Shown: positions 44,659-54,862, counted from the first letter of the stretch. The stretch: 64,000 nucleotides of DNA from Bifidobacterium platyrrhinorum (GCF_010667645.1 NZ_WHZV01000001.1:389254-453253); one strand, 5' to 3'. Program-made: numbers and translations. The notes: generated from the sequence alone by a model not told the origin.

Positions 44659-47034
44659 ATGACAGCTGTTGAGTCTGCTGCACTGACCCAGGAGGAGCTC
44701 GACGCCAAGGCGTGGGCCGGCTTCGAGGGCGGCAACTGGCAGAAGGACATCGATGTCCGTGACTTCATCCAGAAGAACTACACCCCGTACACCGGCGACG
44801 AGAGCTTCCTGGCCCCCGCCACCGAGAAGACCAAGCACCTGTGGAAGTACCTCGACGACAACTACCTGGCCGTCGAGCGCAAGCAGCGCGTCTACGACGT
44901 CGACACCCACACCCCCGCGGGCATCGACGCCTTCCCGGCCGGCTACATCGACTCCCCGGAGGTCGACAACGTGATCGTCGGCCTGCAGACCGACGTCCCC
45001 TGCAAGCGCGCGATGATGCCGAACGGCGGCTGGCGCATGGTCGAGCAGGCCATCAAGGAGGCCGGCAAGGAGCCGGACCCGGAGATCAAGAAGATCTTCA
45101 CCAAGTACCGCAAGACCCACAACGACGGCGTCTTCGGCGTGTACACCAAGCAGATCAAGGTCGCCCGCCACAACAAGATCCTCACCGGTCTGCCGGACGC
45201 CTACGGCCGCGGCCGCATCATCGGCGACTACCGCCGCGTGGCCCTGTACGGCGTGAACAAGCTGATCGCCTTCAAGAAGCGCGACAAGGACTCCGTGCCG
45301 TACCGCAACGACTTCACCGAGCCGGAGATCGAGCACTGGATCCGCTTCCGCGAGGAACACGACGAGCAGATCAAGGCCCTCAAGCAGCTCATCAACCTGG
45401 GCAACGAGTACGGCCTCGACCTGACCCGCCCGGCCCAGACCGCCCAGGAGGCCGTGCAGTGGACCTACATGGGCTACCTCGCCTCCATCAAGTCCCAGGA
45501 CGGCGCCGCCATGTCCTTCGGCCGCAACTCCGCGTTCCTCGACTGCTACATCGAGCGCGACCTCGAGGCCGGCAAGATCACCGAGACCGACGCCCAGGAG
45601 CTCATCGACAACATCGTCATGAAGCTGCGCATCGTGCGCTTCCTGCGCACCAAGGACTACGACGCCATCTTCTCCGGCGACCCGTACTGGGCGACTTGGT
45701 CCGACGCCGGCTTCGGCGACGACGGCCGTCCGCTGGTCACCAAGACCTCGTTCCGTCTGCTCAACACCCTGACCCTCGAGCACCTCGGACCCGGCCCGGA
45801 GCCGAACATCACCATCTTCTGGGACCCGAAGCTGCCGGAAGGCTACAAGCGCTTCTGCGCCAAGATCTCCATCGACACCTCGGCCATCCAGTACGAGTCC
45901 GATCGTGAGATCCGCGGCCACTGGGGCGACGACGCGGCCATCGCCTGCTGCGTCTCCCCGATGCGCGTCGGCAAGCAGATGCAGTTCTTCGCCGCCCGCG
46001 TGAACTCCGCCAAGGCCCTGCTGTACGCCATCAACGGCGGCCGCGACGAGATGACCGGCATGCAGGTCATCGACAAGGGCGTGATCGACCCGATCACCCC
46101 GGAGGCCGACGGCTCCCTCGACTACGAGAAGGTCAAGAACAACTACGAGAAGGCCCTCGAGTGGCTGTCCGAGACCTACGTGATGGCGCTGAACATCATC
46201 CACTACATGCACGATAAGTACGCGTACGAGTCCATCGAGATGGCCCTGCACGACAAGGAGGTGTACCGCACCCTCGGTTGCGGCATGTCCGGTCTGTCCA
46301 TCGCCGCCGACTCCCTCGCCGCGATCAAGTACGCCAAGGTGTACCCGATCACCAACGCCGAGGCCAAGAACCTCGAAGGCCACGAGTACGAGTACGTCGA
46401 GGGCGCCGACGACGACCTGGTCGTGGGCTACCGCACCGAGGGCGAGTTCCCGATCTACGGCAACGACGACGACCGCGCCGACGACATCGCCAAGTGGGTC
46501 GTCTCCACGGTCATGGGCCAGGTCAAGCGCCTGCCCGTCTACCGCGGTGCCGTCCCGACCCAGTCCATCCTGACGATCACCTCCAATGTGGAGTACGGCA
46601 AGAACACCGGTTCCTTCCCGTCCGGCCACAAGAAGGGCACCCCGTACGCCCCGGGCGCGAACCCGGAGAACGGCATGGACTCCCACGGCATGCTGCCGTC
46701 GATGTTCTCGGTCGGCAAGATCGACTACAACGACGCCCTTGACGGCATCTCGCTGACCAACACCATCACCCCCGATGGCCTCGGTCGCGACGAGGAGGAG
46801 CGCATCGGCAACCTGGTCGGCATCCTCGACGCCGGCAACGGCCACGGCCTCTACCACGCGAACATCAACGTCCTGCGCAAGGAGACCATGGAGGACGCCG
46901 TCGAGCACCCGGAGAAGTACCCGCACCTGACCGTGCGCGTCTCCGGCTACGCGGTGAACTTCGTCAAGCTCACCAAGGAGCAGCAGCTCGACGTCATCTC
47001 CCGTACCTTCCACCAGGGCGCCGTCACCGACTGA
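44659..47034 (+). CDS. pfl: Formate C-acetyltransferase (pyruvate formate-lyase)
   Basis: A 791-residue glycyl-radical enzyme splitting pyruvate with CoA into acetyl-CoA and formate, the route by which bifidobacteria make formate, acetate and ethanol. The catalytic pair C430-C431 is in AIACCVSPM, and the radical glycine G763 in RVSGYAVNF. The full length matches the family. AAGGAG at 44648-44653 sets the start at ATG 44659. Codon use is extremely biased toward GC-ending codons, as expected for a highly expressed gene. The activating enzyme gene pflA follows after a terminator. Confidence 0.97.
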   Translation: MTAVESAALTQEELDAKAWAGFEGGNWQKDIDVRDFIQKNYTPYTGDESFLAPATEKTKHLWKYLDDNYLAVERKQRVYDVDTHTPAGIDAFPAGYIDSPEVDNVIVGLQTDVPCKRAMMPNGGWRMVEQAIKEAGKEPDPEIKKIFTKYRKTHNDGVFGVYTKQIKVARHNKILTGLPDAYGRGRIIGDYRRVALYGVNKLIAFKKRDKDSVPYRNDFTEPEIEHWIRFREEHDEQIKALKQLINLGNEYGLDLTRPAQTAQEAVQWTYMGYLASIKSQDGAAMSFGRNSAFLDCYIERDLEAGKITETDAQELIDNIVMKLRIVRFLRTKDYDAIFSGDPYWATWSDAGFGDDGRPLVTKTSFRLLNTLTLEHLGPGPEPNITIFWDPKLPEGYKRFCAKISIDTSAIQYESDREIRGHWGDDAAIACCVSPMRVGKQMQFFAARVNSAKALLYAINGGRDEMTGMQVIDKGVIDPITPEADGSLDYEKVKNNYEKALEWLSETYVMALNIIHYMHDKYAYESIEMALHDKEVYRTLGCGMSGLSIAADSLAAIKYAKVYPITNAEAKNLEGHEYEYVEGADDDLVVGYRTEGEFPIYGNDDDRADDIAKWVVSTVMGQVKRLPVYRGAVPTQSILTITSNVEYGKNTGSFPSGHKKGTPYAPGANPENGMDSHGMLPSMFSVGKIDYNDALDGISLTNTITPDGLGRDEEERIGNLVGILDAGNGHGLYHANINVLRKETMEDAVEHPEKYPHLTVRVSGYAVNFVKLTKEQQLDVISRTFHQGAVTD

Positions 47035-47078
47035 TTCCGGCCGGAGACAGACGACCGCGTGAAGCGGTAGAACGATGA

Positions 47079-47106
47079 GAAGGGGTGGGATTCGTCCCAC
47101 CCCTTC
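47079..47106 (+). terminator. Terminator between pfl and pflA
   Basis: GAAGGGGTGGGA (47079-47090) and TCCCACCCCTTC (47095-47106) form a perfect 12-bp stem closed by a UUCG tetraloop. It probably limits pflA expression relative to pfl. Confidence 0.85.
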
Positions 47107-47204
47107 CCGTTTGCCCGGCGCGGCACGGATCCGGACCGCCCGGCGCCGCACTATATTTGACTTCCGTACAACACCCGCATCACCACTGGAACAGGAGGAC
47201 GACG

Positions 47205-48083
47205 ATGCCCGACACCCAGTTCCGCACCACCACGCGCCATATGCTGCGCGAATCCAAGACCTACGCCAAGCAGACCCTCATGGGAGGGCTCTCCGGCTTC
47301 GAATCGCCGATCGGCCTCGACCGCCGCGACCGCATCGCCGCGTTGAAATCCGGCGACATCGGCTTCGTCCACTCGTGGGACATCAACACCTCCGTGGACG
47401 GCCCGGGCACCCGCATGACCGTGTTCATGAGCGGCTGCCCGCTGCGCTGCCAGTACTGCCAGAACCCGGACACCTGGAAGATGCGCGACGGCAAGCCCGT
47501 CACCCTCGAGGCGATGATCAAGAAGGTCGACCGCTACAAGGACCTGTTCAAGGCCACGCACGGCGGCATCACGTTCTCCGGCGGCGAGTCGATGATGCAG
47601 CCCGCCTTCGTCTCCCGCGTGTTCCGCGCCGCCAAGGAGATGGGCGTGCACACCTGCCTCGACACCTCCGGCTTCCTCAACGCCAACTACACCGACGAGA
47701 TGCTCGAGGACATCGACCTGTGCCTGCTCGACGTCAAATCCGGGGACGAGGAGACCTACCACAAGGTGACCGGCGGCCTGCTCCAGCCCACCATCGACTT
47801 CGGCCAAAGGCTCGCCAAGGCCGGCAAGAAGATCTGGGTGCGTTTCGTGCTCGTGCCCGGCCTGACCGACTCCGAGGAGAACGTCGAGAACGTGGCGCGC
47901 ATCTGCGAAAGCTTCGACGGCGCCGTCGAGCACATCGACGTGCTCGGGTTCCACCAGCTTGGACGCCCGAAATGGCATGAGCTGCGCATCCCGTACCCGC
48001 TGGAGAACCAGAAGGGCCCCAACGCCGCACTGCGCGAGCGCGTCACGAAGCAGTTCGAGGCGCACGGCTTCACCGTCTACTAA
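47205..48083 (+). CDS. pflA: Pyruvate formate-lyase activating enzyme
   Basis: A 292-residue radical SAM enzyme that installs the glycyl radical on PFL. The iron-sulfur CxxxCxxC motif is C78-P-L-R-C82-Q-Y-C85; GGITFSGGES is the SAM-binding segment; DSVDGPG-like entry appears as NTSVDGPGTR. The N-terminal 55 residues form an extension seen in actinobacterial PflA. AGGAGG precedes ATG 47205. It is downstream of pfl and its terminator. Confidence 0.95.
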   Translation: MPDTQFRTTTRHMLRESKTYAKQTLMGGLSGFESPIGLDRRDRIAALKSGDIGFVHSWDINTSVDGPGTRMTVFMSGCPLRCQYCQNPDTWKMRDGKPVTLEAMIKKVDRYKDLFKATHGGITFSGGESMMQPAFVSRVFRAAKEMGVHTCLDTSGFLNANYTDEMLEDIDLCLLDVKSGDEETYHKVTGGLLQPTIDFGQRLAKAGKKIWVRFVLVPGLTDSEENVENVARICESFDGAVEHIDVLGFHQLGRPKWHELRIPYPLENQKGPNAALRERVTKQFEAHGFTVY

Positions 48084-48123
48084 ATTCCGCGTGCCGATAC
48101 CCTCGAAACCGCATGAGCGCCCT

Positions 48124-48129
48124 TAGGCT
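48124..48129 (+). promoter_or_regulatory. -10 box for leaderless DUF3000 transcript
   Basis: TAGGCT ends 6 nt before the ATG at 48136. Confidence 0.55.
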
Positions 48130-48135
48130 GGAACC

Positions 48136-48783
48136 ATGGCCGACATCTACGCATTTCCCACGGGCGTGAAATCGCGCACGGGGCGTGACGCCGACCCGGA
48201 ACTGCCGGGCCGGCCGGTCGGCGTTCCCGATGACGTGTGGCAGGCCGTCGAATCGATACGCGAGATGCCGCACCTCAGGGACGTACGCTATCGCGAGATC
48301 CCGGTGCCGTCCACGCTGGCGGACTACGGCATCGGCGTGGAACTCGAATCCGGCGCGCGCGAGGACGCCGCCGACCGGATGTTCGACGGCACCATGCCCA
48401 CGGGTCTCGCCACCGGATGGATCATGATCCTCTACTCGGTCGAACCCCGTTCCGACTGGGGTTCGAACTGGCGGTGTGTCGCGTTCGCGAGGCTGCCGCT
48501 CGACAAGGGGGAGAACGACGCGCTCACCCCGGACATGTACTGGGACATCATGTGCGACCATCTCGACGCCGCGGAACCCGGCAGCATCGGCGGCACCGTC
48601 ACCGTCACGCGCAACACCGCGTTCGGTTCGCTCGGACGCGACGATTCCGCCGGCTGCGAGATGCGCGTATCGTTCACCCCCACGACGTTCGACGGCATGT
48701 CGTATGATGCCGGAGCGAGCGTGTCCGCATGGGCGCGCTTCCTGAGATCCACCATCTTTGACGGGGAAACGGACGTTGACTGA
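48136..48783 (+). CDS. DUF3000 protein
   Basis: A 215-residue actinobacterial protein of unknown function (DUF3000), recognised from PDDVWQAVESIREMPHLRDV, from the middle segment TGWIMILYSVEPRSDWGS, and from its position directly before the RNase D gene. It is soluble and acidic with no known catalytic motif. Its stop codon overlaps the likely TTG start of rnd. Confidence 0.82.
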   Translation: MADIYAFPTGVKSRTGRDADPELPGRPVGVPDDVWQAVESIREMPHLRDVRYREIPVPSTLADYGIGVELESGAREDAADRMFDGTMPTGLATGWIMILYSVEPRSDWGSNWRCVAFARLPLDKGENDALTPDMYWDIMCDHLDAAEPGSIGGTVTVTRNTAFGSLGRDDSAGCEMRVSFTPTTFDGMSYDAGASVSAWARFLRSTIFDGETDVD

Positions 48784-50080
48784 ACCCATACAGGAACCAC
48801 GGCTCCAAACCCAGCCTCGCGGGGGAGTGCCGGCCGTCACCGACACCATTGACGGATACCGGCGCGTATGCGAGGCCCTCGCCTCCGCCACGGGGCCTCT
48901 CGCGGCGGACGCCGAGCGGGCATCGGGCTTCCGCTACGGCCATGAGGACTGGCTCATCCAGTTCAAACGCGACGGGGCCGGCATCGCCCTGCTCGACCCG
49001 GTGGCGCTCACCCGGGCCGGAGCCGACTGGAACGGGGTCAACGAGGCCGTCGGAGACGCCGTGTGGATCATCCACGACGCGATGATGGACCTGCCCGGGT
49101 TCGCCGACATCGGACTGACGCCGCGCCGTCTGTTCGACACGGAGGTGGCGGCACGTCTGCTGGGCCTGCACCGGTTCGGCCTGGCCGCCGTCACCGCGCA
49201 CTACCTCGGCATCACCCTGGCGAAGGAGCACTCCGCCGCGGACTGGTCGTACCGGCCGTTGCCGTGGGACTGGCGCAACTACGCCGCACTCGACGTGGAG
49301 CTGCTCATCGAGCTCGAATCATGCATGCGCGCCGACCTGCGCAGGGCCGGCAAGGAGGAATGGGCCGAGGAGGAGTTCGCCCACATCCTCGCCGAGGGCA
49401 CGTCCGGGCGCCCGCGGCACGAGCATCCCGTGCCGTGGTTGCGCATCTCGCACATCACCAAACTCGCGCGCGACCGCCGCGGGCTGGCCGTGGCGCGGGC
49501 GCTGTGGACCAGGCGCGACGAACTGGCCAGACGGTACGACATCGCGCCCACCCTGCTGCTCGCCGACTCCTCGATCATCGAGGCCGCCCAGCGCAAACCG
49601 CACAACGCCAGGGAGTTCCGCGCCGTGCGCTGCCTGAACGAACGCGTGCGCATGCACACCGGCGGCGAACAGGACAAGATGTTCGAACGCTACGCGCCCA
49701 TCCAGCGTACGGTGAAGCCCTCCATGTGGAAGAACGTCATCCAGGAGGCGCTCGACCTTCCCGAGGACGAGCTGCCGACCATGCCGTCGGGCCATGCGGG
49801 GGCCGGCGAAGGCGAGACGAACGCGCCGCGCGCGATGCGCATCTGGGACCGCCACCCCGAACGCAGGGAGCGTCTGCACCGCGTGCGCCGCGTCATCAAC
49901 CAGATCGCCGAGGACACGCGCACCCCGGCCGATATCATCGTGCGGCCGCAGATCATCCGCAACCTGTGCTGGACCGACGACCCGCGCGGCCTCGATGTGG
50001 CCGGCTTCCTCCGGGAGCAGGGCGCGCGCGACTGGCAGGTGAAACTGATCGCAGCGTCCGTGTCGCGCGTTATACTGTGA
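48776..50080 (+). CDS. rnd: Ribonuclease D-like 3'-5' exoribonuclease with HRDC domain
   Basis: A 434-residue protein with a DEDD exonuclease domain (about 1-210) and HRDC domain(s) after it. Family patterns include LLDPVALTRAGADWNGVNEA, HDAMMDLPGFADIGLTPRRLFDTEVAARLLG and DWSYRPLPWDWRNYAALDVELL (with the late aspartate). RNase D trims the 3' ends of stable RNAs. The start is uncertain: TTG 48776 overlaps the DUF3000 stop (coupled translation); TTG 48758 is in frame but lacks a ribosome binding site. Confidence 0.85.
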   Translation: MTEPIQEPRLQTQPRGGVPAVTDTIDGYRRVCEALASATGPLAADAERASGFRYGHEDWLIQFKRDGAGIALLDPVALTRAGADWNGVNEAVGDAVWIIHDAMMDLPGFADIGLTPRRLFDTEVAARLLGLHRFGLAAVTAHYLGITLAKEHSAADWSYRPLPWDWRNYAALDVELLIELESCMRADLRRAGKEEWAEEEFAHILAEGTSGRPRHEHPVPWLRISHITKLARDRRGLAVARALWTRRDELARRYDIAPTLLLADSSIIEAAQRKPHNAREFRAVRCLNERVRMHTGGEQDKMFERYAPIQRTVKPSMWKNVIQEALDLPEDELPTMPSGHAGAGEGETNAPRAMRIWDRHPERRERLHRVRRVINQIAEDTRTPADIIVRPQIIRNLCWTDDPRGLDVAGFLREQGARDWQVKLIAASVSRVIL

Positions 50081-50131
50081 CGGTTGCCTTCGGGCAGATG
50101 TAGGAAAAACAACTTTTCAGGAGCGTTTAGC

Positions 50132-51499
50132 GTGAAGATCAGCGTTCGTAACCTCGAACCCACCAAGGTGAAGCTCACCATCACCGTCGAACCGGAGGAG
50201 TTCGACCCGTACCTCGATGCCGCTCGCAAGGACATCGCCAAGCAGGTGAACGTGCCGGGCTTCCGCAAGGGCCACGTTCCGGGCAAGATCATCGACCAGC
50301 GTTTCGGCTTCGGCGCCGTCGCCGGTGAGGCCGTCAACAATGGTGTGCCGGAGCTGTACTCCAAGGCCCTCGAGGAGAAGAAGATTCATCCGATGGCCCA
50401 GCCGGAGTTCGACGTCGTCGACGTGCCGGAATCCGCCAAGGACGAGAAGAAGCTCAAGTTCACCGCCACCGTCGAGCGCCGCCCGGAGATCGAGCTGCCC
50501 GAGATCGACGGCATGGAGATCGCCATCGCCGCCCCGGAGGTCAAGGACGAGGACGTCGACAAGCGCCTCGAGGCCCTGCGCCAGCGCTTCGGCACCCTGG
50601 TCGGCGTGGACCGTCCGGCCGCCAAGGGCGACTTCGCCAACATCGACCTGTCCGCCGAGATCGACGGCGAGGTCGTCGACTCCCAGGAGGGCGTGAGCTA
50701 CGAGCTCGGCTCCAACACCATGCTCGACGGTCTGGATGAGGCCCTCGACGGCCTGTCCGCCGGCGAGGAGACCACCTTCGAAGGCACGCTGGAGGCCGGC
50801 GAGCACGAGGGCCAGAAGGCCACCGTCAAGGTCAAGGTCAACTCCGTGAAGGCCGAGGAGCTGCCGGAGCTGGACGACGACTTCGCCCAGGAGGCCTCCG
50901 AGTTCGACACGCTCGACGAGCTCAAGGCCGACATCCGCAAGGCCGCCGGCGAGGACGCCAAGGGCCGTCAGGCCACCGAGGCCCGCGACGCGTTCCTCGC
51001 GAAGCTGGCCGAGGGCCTCGAGATCCCGGTGCCGAAGGGCGTCAAGGCCGCCGCGGTCGAGGAGCACCTCAAGGGCCTCACCCCGGATCCGGAGAAGGCC
51101 ACCGACGAGCAGAAGCAGCAGGCCGAGGAAGGCGCCGAGAAGGAGATCAAGGATCAGATCCTGCTCGACACCCTCGCCGAGAAGATGAACGTCGAGGTCT
51201 CCCAGGCCGACGTGTTCAACTTCCTCGCCTCCATCGCCCAGCAGTACGGCATGGACCCGAACGCCTTCATCCAGGCCATCATCAAGAACGGCCAGCTCGG
51301 CTCCGCCGTGCAGGAGGTCGGTCGTTCCAAGGGTCTGCTGGCCGGCATGCGCGCCGTCAAGTTCACCGCCAACGGCGAAGAGGTCGACCTCTCCGCGTTC
51401 CTCGGTGACGCCGCCGAAGAGGAGGAGGCCGAGTCCGTCGAGGCCGCTTCCGCCGCCGCCGCGGTCGCCGACGAGCTGTCCGCCAAGGACGGCGAGTGA
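50132..51499 (+). CDS. tig: Trigger factor
   Basis: A 455-residue ribosome-bound chaperone with PPIase activity. The N-terminal ribosome-binding signature is FRKGHVPGKIIDQRFG, typical of GFRxGxxP. The FKBP-type PPIase domain spans about 150-240 (KGDFANIDLSAEIDGE) and the helical C-terminal arms follow. The last 45 residues are Glu/Ala-rich. GTG 50132 has CAGGAG 8 nt upstream, and TATACT at 50071-50076 inside the end of rnd is a plausible -10 box. Unlike in many genomes, clpP does not follow. Confidence 0.95.
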   Translation: MKISVRNLEPTKVKLTITVEPEEFDPYLDAARKDIAKQVNVPGFRKGHVPGKIIDQRFGFGAVAGEAVNNGVPELYSKALEEKKIHPMAQPEFDVVDVPESAKDEKKLKFTATVERRPEIELPEIDGMEIAIAAPEVKDEDVDKRLEALRQRFGTLVGVDRPAAKGDFANIDLSAEIDGEVVDSQEGVSYELGSNTMLDGLDEALDGLSAGEETTFEGTLEAGEHEGQKATVKVKVNSVKAEELPELDDDFAQEASEFDTLDELKADIRKAAGEDAKGRQATEARDAFLAKLAEGLEIPVPKGVKAAAVEEHLKGLTPDPEKATDEQKQQAEEGAEKEIKDQILLDTLAEKMNVEVSQADVFNFLASIAQQYGMDPNAFIQAIIKNGQLGSAVQEVGRSKGLLAGMRAVKFTANGEEVDLSAFLGDAAEEEEAESVEAASAAAAVADELSAKDGE

Positions 51500-51530
51500 G
51501 CATGGTCGCGCGCTAGCGTGATATGACGTA

Positions 51531-51565
51531 TGGGGGCTTGGAATCCAACGGGTTCCAGGCCCCCA
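51531..51565 (+). terminator. Terminator after tig
   Basis: TGGGGGCTTGGAA pairs with TTCCAGGCCCCCA (one bulge), followed by TTTCG. It belongs to the same CTTGGAATC-type hairpin family as those near ychF. Confidence 0.8.
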
Positions 51566-51686
51566 TTTCGTTATGCCGCCGAAACGGCATACCCATGGCG
51601 ACGGTCGCACGATCGCCGGGGCGCGCAATCGGCTCCCTCCGTCGAGGGAGCTTCCGGCAGGGCCGGTTGGGGGAAAGGTGATGGTG

Positions 51687-53090
51687 ATGTACGGACGAAC
51701 GCGCATCAATCGCATGCTATGGCTCGTCGCGGCGACGCTCGTGCTGGGGTCGCTGATCGGCGTGGGAGCGGGATTGCTCACGCTGCTGCTATACGGCGTC
51801 GAACATGTGATGCTCGGATATATCGAAAGCGGCCTGATCCCCGGTCCGTTCCACGTGCCGGCCGTGCGCCGCGCCGTCTCCGTGACCGTGGGATTGTCCA
51901 TCGCCGCGTTGGCCTGGTGGCTGCTGCGCACGAAGACCGAAAAGGTGCCGTCCGTCAAAAAGGCGGTCGCGGGGGAGCGCATGCCCTGGTGGCAGACCGT
52001 CGTGCACGTGGTGCTGCAGATCTTCATCGTCGGTTCCGGCGCCTCCATCGGGCGCGAGGTCGCGCCGCGCGAACTCGGCGCCATGCTCGCGCAACGGTTC
52101 TGCGACCTGTTCCGTATCGGGGTGGACGGGAACGGCACCGGTCCGGCCGACCGTCGCATGGTCGTCGCCGTCGCCGCCGGTGCCGGTCTGGGAGGCGTGT
52201 ACGATGCGCCGCTCGCCGGCATGTTCTTCGCCGTCGAGATCCTCCTCGTGGACGTGACCATCGAGAAGGTCGCGTTCGGGCTGGGCATGTCCGCCACGGC
52301 CGCGTTCGTCGCCTCGCTCGTCAAAGGACGTCACACGTTCTACGATGTGACCGCCATGCAACCGGACTACTCGGCGAGCCTCATGCTGTTCGCGCTGGTA
52401 TGCGGCGCCATATGCGGCGCCGCCGGCGCCGCCTTCCGCAAAGGGTCGCAATGGGCGACCTCCCATCAGCCGAAGGGACGCGGGCTGCTGTGGCAGATGC
52501 CGCTCGCCGGTCTGCTCACCGGACTCGTCGCCGTCATCGTGCCGCAGGTGATGGGCAACGGGCGTGCGGCCGCGCAACTGGGATTCAGTACGTTCATGCC
52601 GGACGTCGCCGCCGTCTCCGGGGCGTCGCAGTCGTCTTCATCGACGGCCGCCTCGCCATGGACGCTGCTGGCCACGGGCGGATCGTCAAGCACCGGACTT
52701 GCGCCCCACGCCGACGTTCCGCTCGCCATGGCCGGTTTATGGGCGCCGCTCGGGATACTGGCGATCACCTTCATCGCGAAGGCCGCCATCACCTTGCTGA
52801 CCATCCGGTCCGGCGCATCCGGCGGCGTGCTGCAGCCGGGCATCGCCTTGGGCGCCACGCTGGGGGCGATGCTCGGTCTGGTCTGGATGCTCGCATTCCC
52901 GTCCGATTCGGCGGCCGCATGCGCGCTCATCGGAGCGGCGGCCCTGTTGAGCGCCTCGCAGCAGGCGCCGCTCATGGCCATGTGCCTGGTCATGGAACTG
53001 ACCGAGGCGCCCATCACGTTCTTCGTTCCCGTCGGCCTTGGCGTCGCCGCATCCGCATTCGTCTCCAGCTGGCTGCTTGAACGCAGGTGA
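51687..53090 (+). CDS. ClC-family chloride channel/transporter
   Basis: A 467-residue membrane protein of the voltage-gated chloride channel family with about 10-12 spans. The selectivity regions are recognisable: GSGASIGREVAPRELGAM in place of the canonical GKEGP (gating glutamate kept, following Gly-Pro changed to Val-Ala), then GAGLGGVYDAPLAGMFFAVE. The variant suggests an actinobacterial subclass; whether it is a channel, Cl/H antiporter or fluoride transporter cannot be told. ATG 51687 has AAAGG 8 nt upstream; ATG 51681 is also in frame. Confidence 0.82.
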   Translation: MYGRTRINRMLWLVAATLVLGSLIGVGAGLLTLLLYGVEHVMLGYIESGLIPGPFHVPAVRRAVSVTVGLSIAALAWWLLRTKTEKVPSVKKAVAGERMPWWQTVVHVVLQIFIVGSGASIGREVAPRELGAMLAQRFCDLFRIGVDGNGTGPADRRMVVAVAAGAGLGGVYDAPLAGMFFAVEILLVDVTIEKVAFGLGMSATAAFVASLVKGRHTFYDVTAMQPDYSASLMLFALVCGAICGAAGAAFRKGSQWATSHQPKGRGLLWQMPLAGLLTGLVAVIVPQVMGNGRAAAQLGFSTFMPDVAAVSGASQSSSSTAASPWTLLATGGSSSTGLAPHADVPLAMAGLWAPLGILAITFIAKAAITLLTIRSGASGGVLQPGIALGATLGAMLGLVWMLAFPSDSAAACALIGAAALLSASQQAPLMAMCLVMELTEAPITFFVPVGLGVAASAFVSSWLLERR

Positions 53091-53141
53091 TCCGGCGAAC
53101 CGTATGCGCTTCGCCGGATCATGCGCGACGGGGGAGGTCGA

Positions 53142-54302
53142 TCAGCGTCGTCCGACGCGTTCGAACCTTAGGGCGAACGTGGCCAGCAACGCCACCGCGG
53201 CCACGGTGAACGGCAGTCCGGCGAGGCCGATGACGTGGTAGTCCATGCCGGAGGCGTTCAGCGCCATGCCGCCGACCAGGGATCCGACGGCGTTGCCGCC
53301 GTTGAAGGCGATCTGCACGGCCGCGCCGCCGATGAGCTCTCCGCCGCCCTTGCCGGCCTCGGCCATGAGCAGCATCTGGGGGCCGTTGATGAAGAACAGG
53401 CCGAACGCGATCCAGAAGGTCAGCAGTGCGCAGGTGGCCATGTTGCCGGGCGTCAGGAACACCATCAGCAGGCCAAGCGCGGAGATCGACTGGCCCACCG
53501 CCGCGGTCGCTGAATGCAGCCAGCGGTCTGCCATATGACCTCCGGACAGGCCGCCGACCACCATGCCGAATCCGGCGAGCATCATCAGCAGCGGCACGAG
53601 GCGTGAATCATAGCCGCCGGTCTTCTGCAGCCAGGGGGAGACGTAGCTCCACCAGCAGAACACGCCCGAATTGCCGACGAACACCGCGCCGAGCACCAGC
53701 CACGGGCCGGGCTTGGCAAGGAAACGGAACTGTCCGGCAAGACCGGCGTCGGGCACGGCCGGGATAAGCGGCATCCACGCCAGGGTGAGGACGATCGTGA
53801 GACCGGCGCCGGCGGCCAGGATCACGAAAGCCAGGCGCCAGTCGAGGTATTCGGCGAGCAACGTGCCCGCCGGGACGCCGAACATGTTGGCGAGCGTCTG
53901 TCCGGTGACCATCACCGAGACGGCCTTGCCTTCCCGGCCCTTGTCGGCCAGCGCCTTCGCGATCACCGTGCCGGTGCCGAAGAACGCGCCATGCGGCAGA
54001 CCGGCGATGAACCGGGCGGCGACGAGCACCGCGGCGTTCGGCGCCGCCGCGCTCAGTGCGTTGCCGGCCAGCGCGAGCGCCATGAACAGGATGACCAGAT
54101 GCTTCGGACTCGCCTTGCGTCCGAACACGAGCATGGTCACGCCGACGCACACGCCGATGGCGTACGCGGAGATGAAGTGCCCTGCGGTCGGAATGGACAC
54201 GTTCGTGGCGGCCGCCGCCTGGGGCAGGATGCCCATCATCACGAATTCGGCGGCGCCGAGCACGAAGGCCCCGGCGGCGATGGACAGCAGGCTTCTCTTC
54301 AC
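53142..54302 (-). CDS. MFS drug/metabolite exporter (DHA1, AraJ-like)
   Basis: A 386-residue 12-span major facilitator. The opening LLSIAAGAFVLGAAEFVMMG and the motif LVFGRKASPKHLVIL followed by ARFIAGLPHGAFFGTG are typical of the AraJ/ChlR efflux group. The start is taken as GTG 54302 with AGAGGA upstream, because a -10 box (TATACT on the minus strand) lies just before 54341, making the longer frame untranscribed. The substrate is unknown. It is convergent with the ClC gene. Confidence 0.82.
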   Translation of the reverse strand: MKRSLLSIAAGAFVLGAAEFVMMGILPQAAAATNVSIPTAGHFISAYAIGVCVGVTMLVFGRKASPKHLVILFMALALAGNALSAAAPNAAVLVAARFIAGLPHGAFFGTGTVIAKALADKGREGKAVSVMVTGQTLANMFGVPAGTLLAEYLDWRLAFVILAAGAGLTIVLTLAWMPLIPAVPDAGLAGQFRFLAKPGPWLVLGAVFVGNSGVFCWWSYVSPWLQKTGGYDSRLVPLLMMLAGFGMVVGGLSGGHMADRWLHSATAAVGQSISALGLLMVFLTPGNMATCALLTFWIAFGLFFINGPQMLLMAEAGKGGGELIGGAAVQIAFNGGNAVGSLVGGMALNASGMDYHVIGLAGLPFTVAAVALLATFALRFERVGRR

Positions 54303-54561
54303 GGGTGATTCCTCTTCTCTGCGACGTGATTGATCCCGCATAGAGTATATGCGCCACGGACGAAGGCGGCGTCCACCTATACGGACTCGTCCAAGGAATT
54401 GAGCTTCCCGATGACGATGCAGGGCGTCACCACCACCATCAGAATGCAGAAGCGGTGAGCGATACCGTACAAGACGACACGCAAGACATCAGACGCCCCC
54501 GGGGAATAGATGCGTCGTCCCGGCGCGATTTCATGTGGCAACAATCGACCCCGGTATGACT
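54303..54561. other. Leader and non-coding stretch
   Basis: Contains the promoter of the MFS exporter gene on the minus strand. A 74-codon minus-strand frame (54,377-54,601) has no ribosome binding site and overlaps the hairpin; it is not believed. Confidence 0.4.
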
Positions 54562-54632
54562 GAGGGCTTTGGAATCCCAATGATTCCAAAGTCCTCGACA
54601 CTACCCGGCAACCACTTGCTCACATTGGGTGG
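54562..54632 (-). repeat. Degenerate copy C of the ychF 3'-end/terminator module
   Basis: A hairpin GAGGGCTTTGGAATC/GATTCCAAAGTCCTC (54562-54596) is followed by CTACCCGGCAACCACTTGCTCACATT. This matches, with small changes and a 3-nt deletion, the terminator and last codons of ychF at 58,801-58,882. Confidence 0.6.
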
Positions 54633-54726
54633 AGGTCACTCGGAGTAGGCGCCACGCAGCGGGTCCATCGTGCTCAACGGTCCGGTCGGCGGATGCAGAC
54701 CCCGACAACATCGCGTGATGCGTCGC

Positions 54727-54862
54727 CTATTGTCCCGCCGGGACAATAGAACCCTCGATTTCGGATTCCCAATGATGCCTATTGTCCCAAATCGGCGTTT
54801 TGGAACAATAGAACCCTTAATGTCATGCACATAACGGTTCTTTTCCGCGAAAGGGAACAATA
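54727..54862 (+). promoter_or_regulatory. Operator-like palindromes upstream of the Fic gene
   Basis: A perfect palindrome CTATTGTCCCG-C-CGGGACAATAG (54727-54749) is followed by a second, CTATTGTCCCAAA...TTTTGGAACAATAG (54779-54811), and by GGGAACAATAA just before the start codon. The repeated half-site is TATTGTCCC. The gene product has a C-terminal winged helix, so autoregulation is likely. Confidence 0.65.

Noticed and set aside
44596-47151. An 851-codon minus-strand frame opposite pfl.
   Set aside because: It is an artefact of extreme codon bias in pfl; the translation is Val/Leu/Gly/His-rich with no motif.
54377-54601. A 74-codon minus-strand frame in the gap before the Fic gene.
   Set aside because: It has no ribosome binding site and overlaps the terminator-like repeat.
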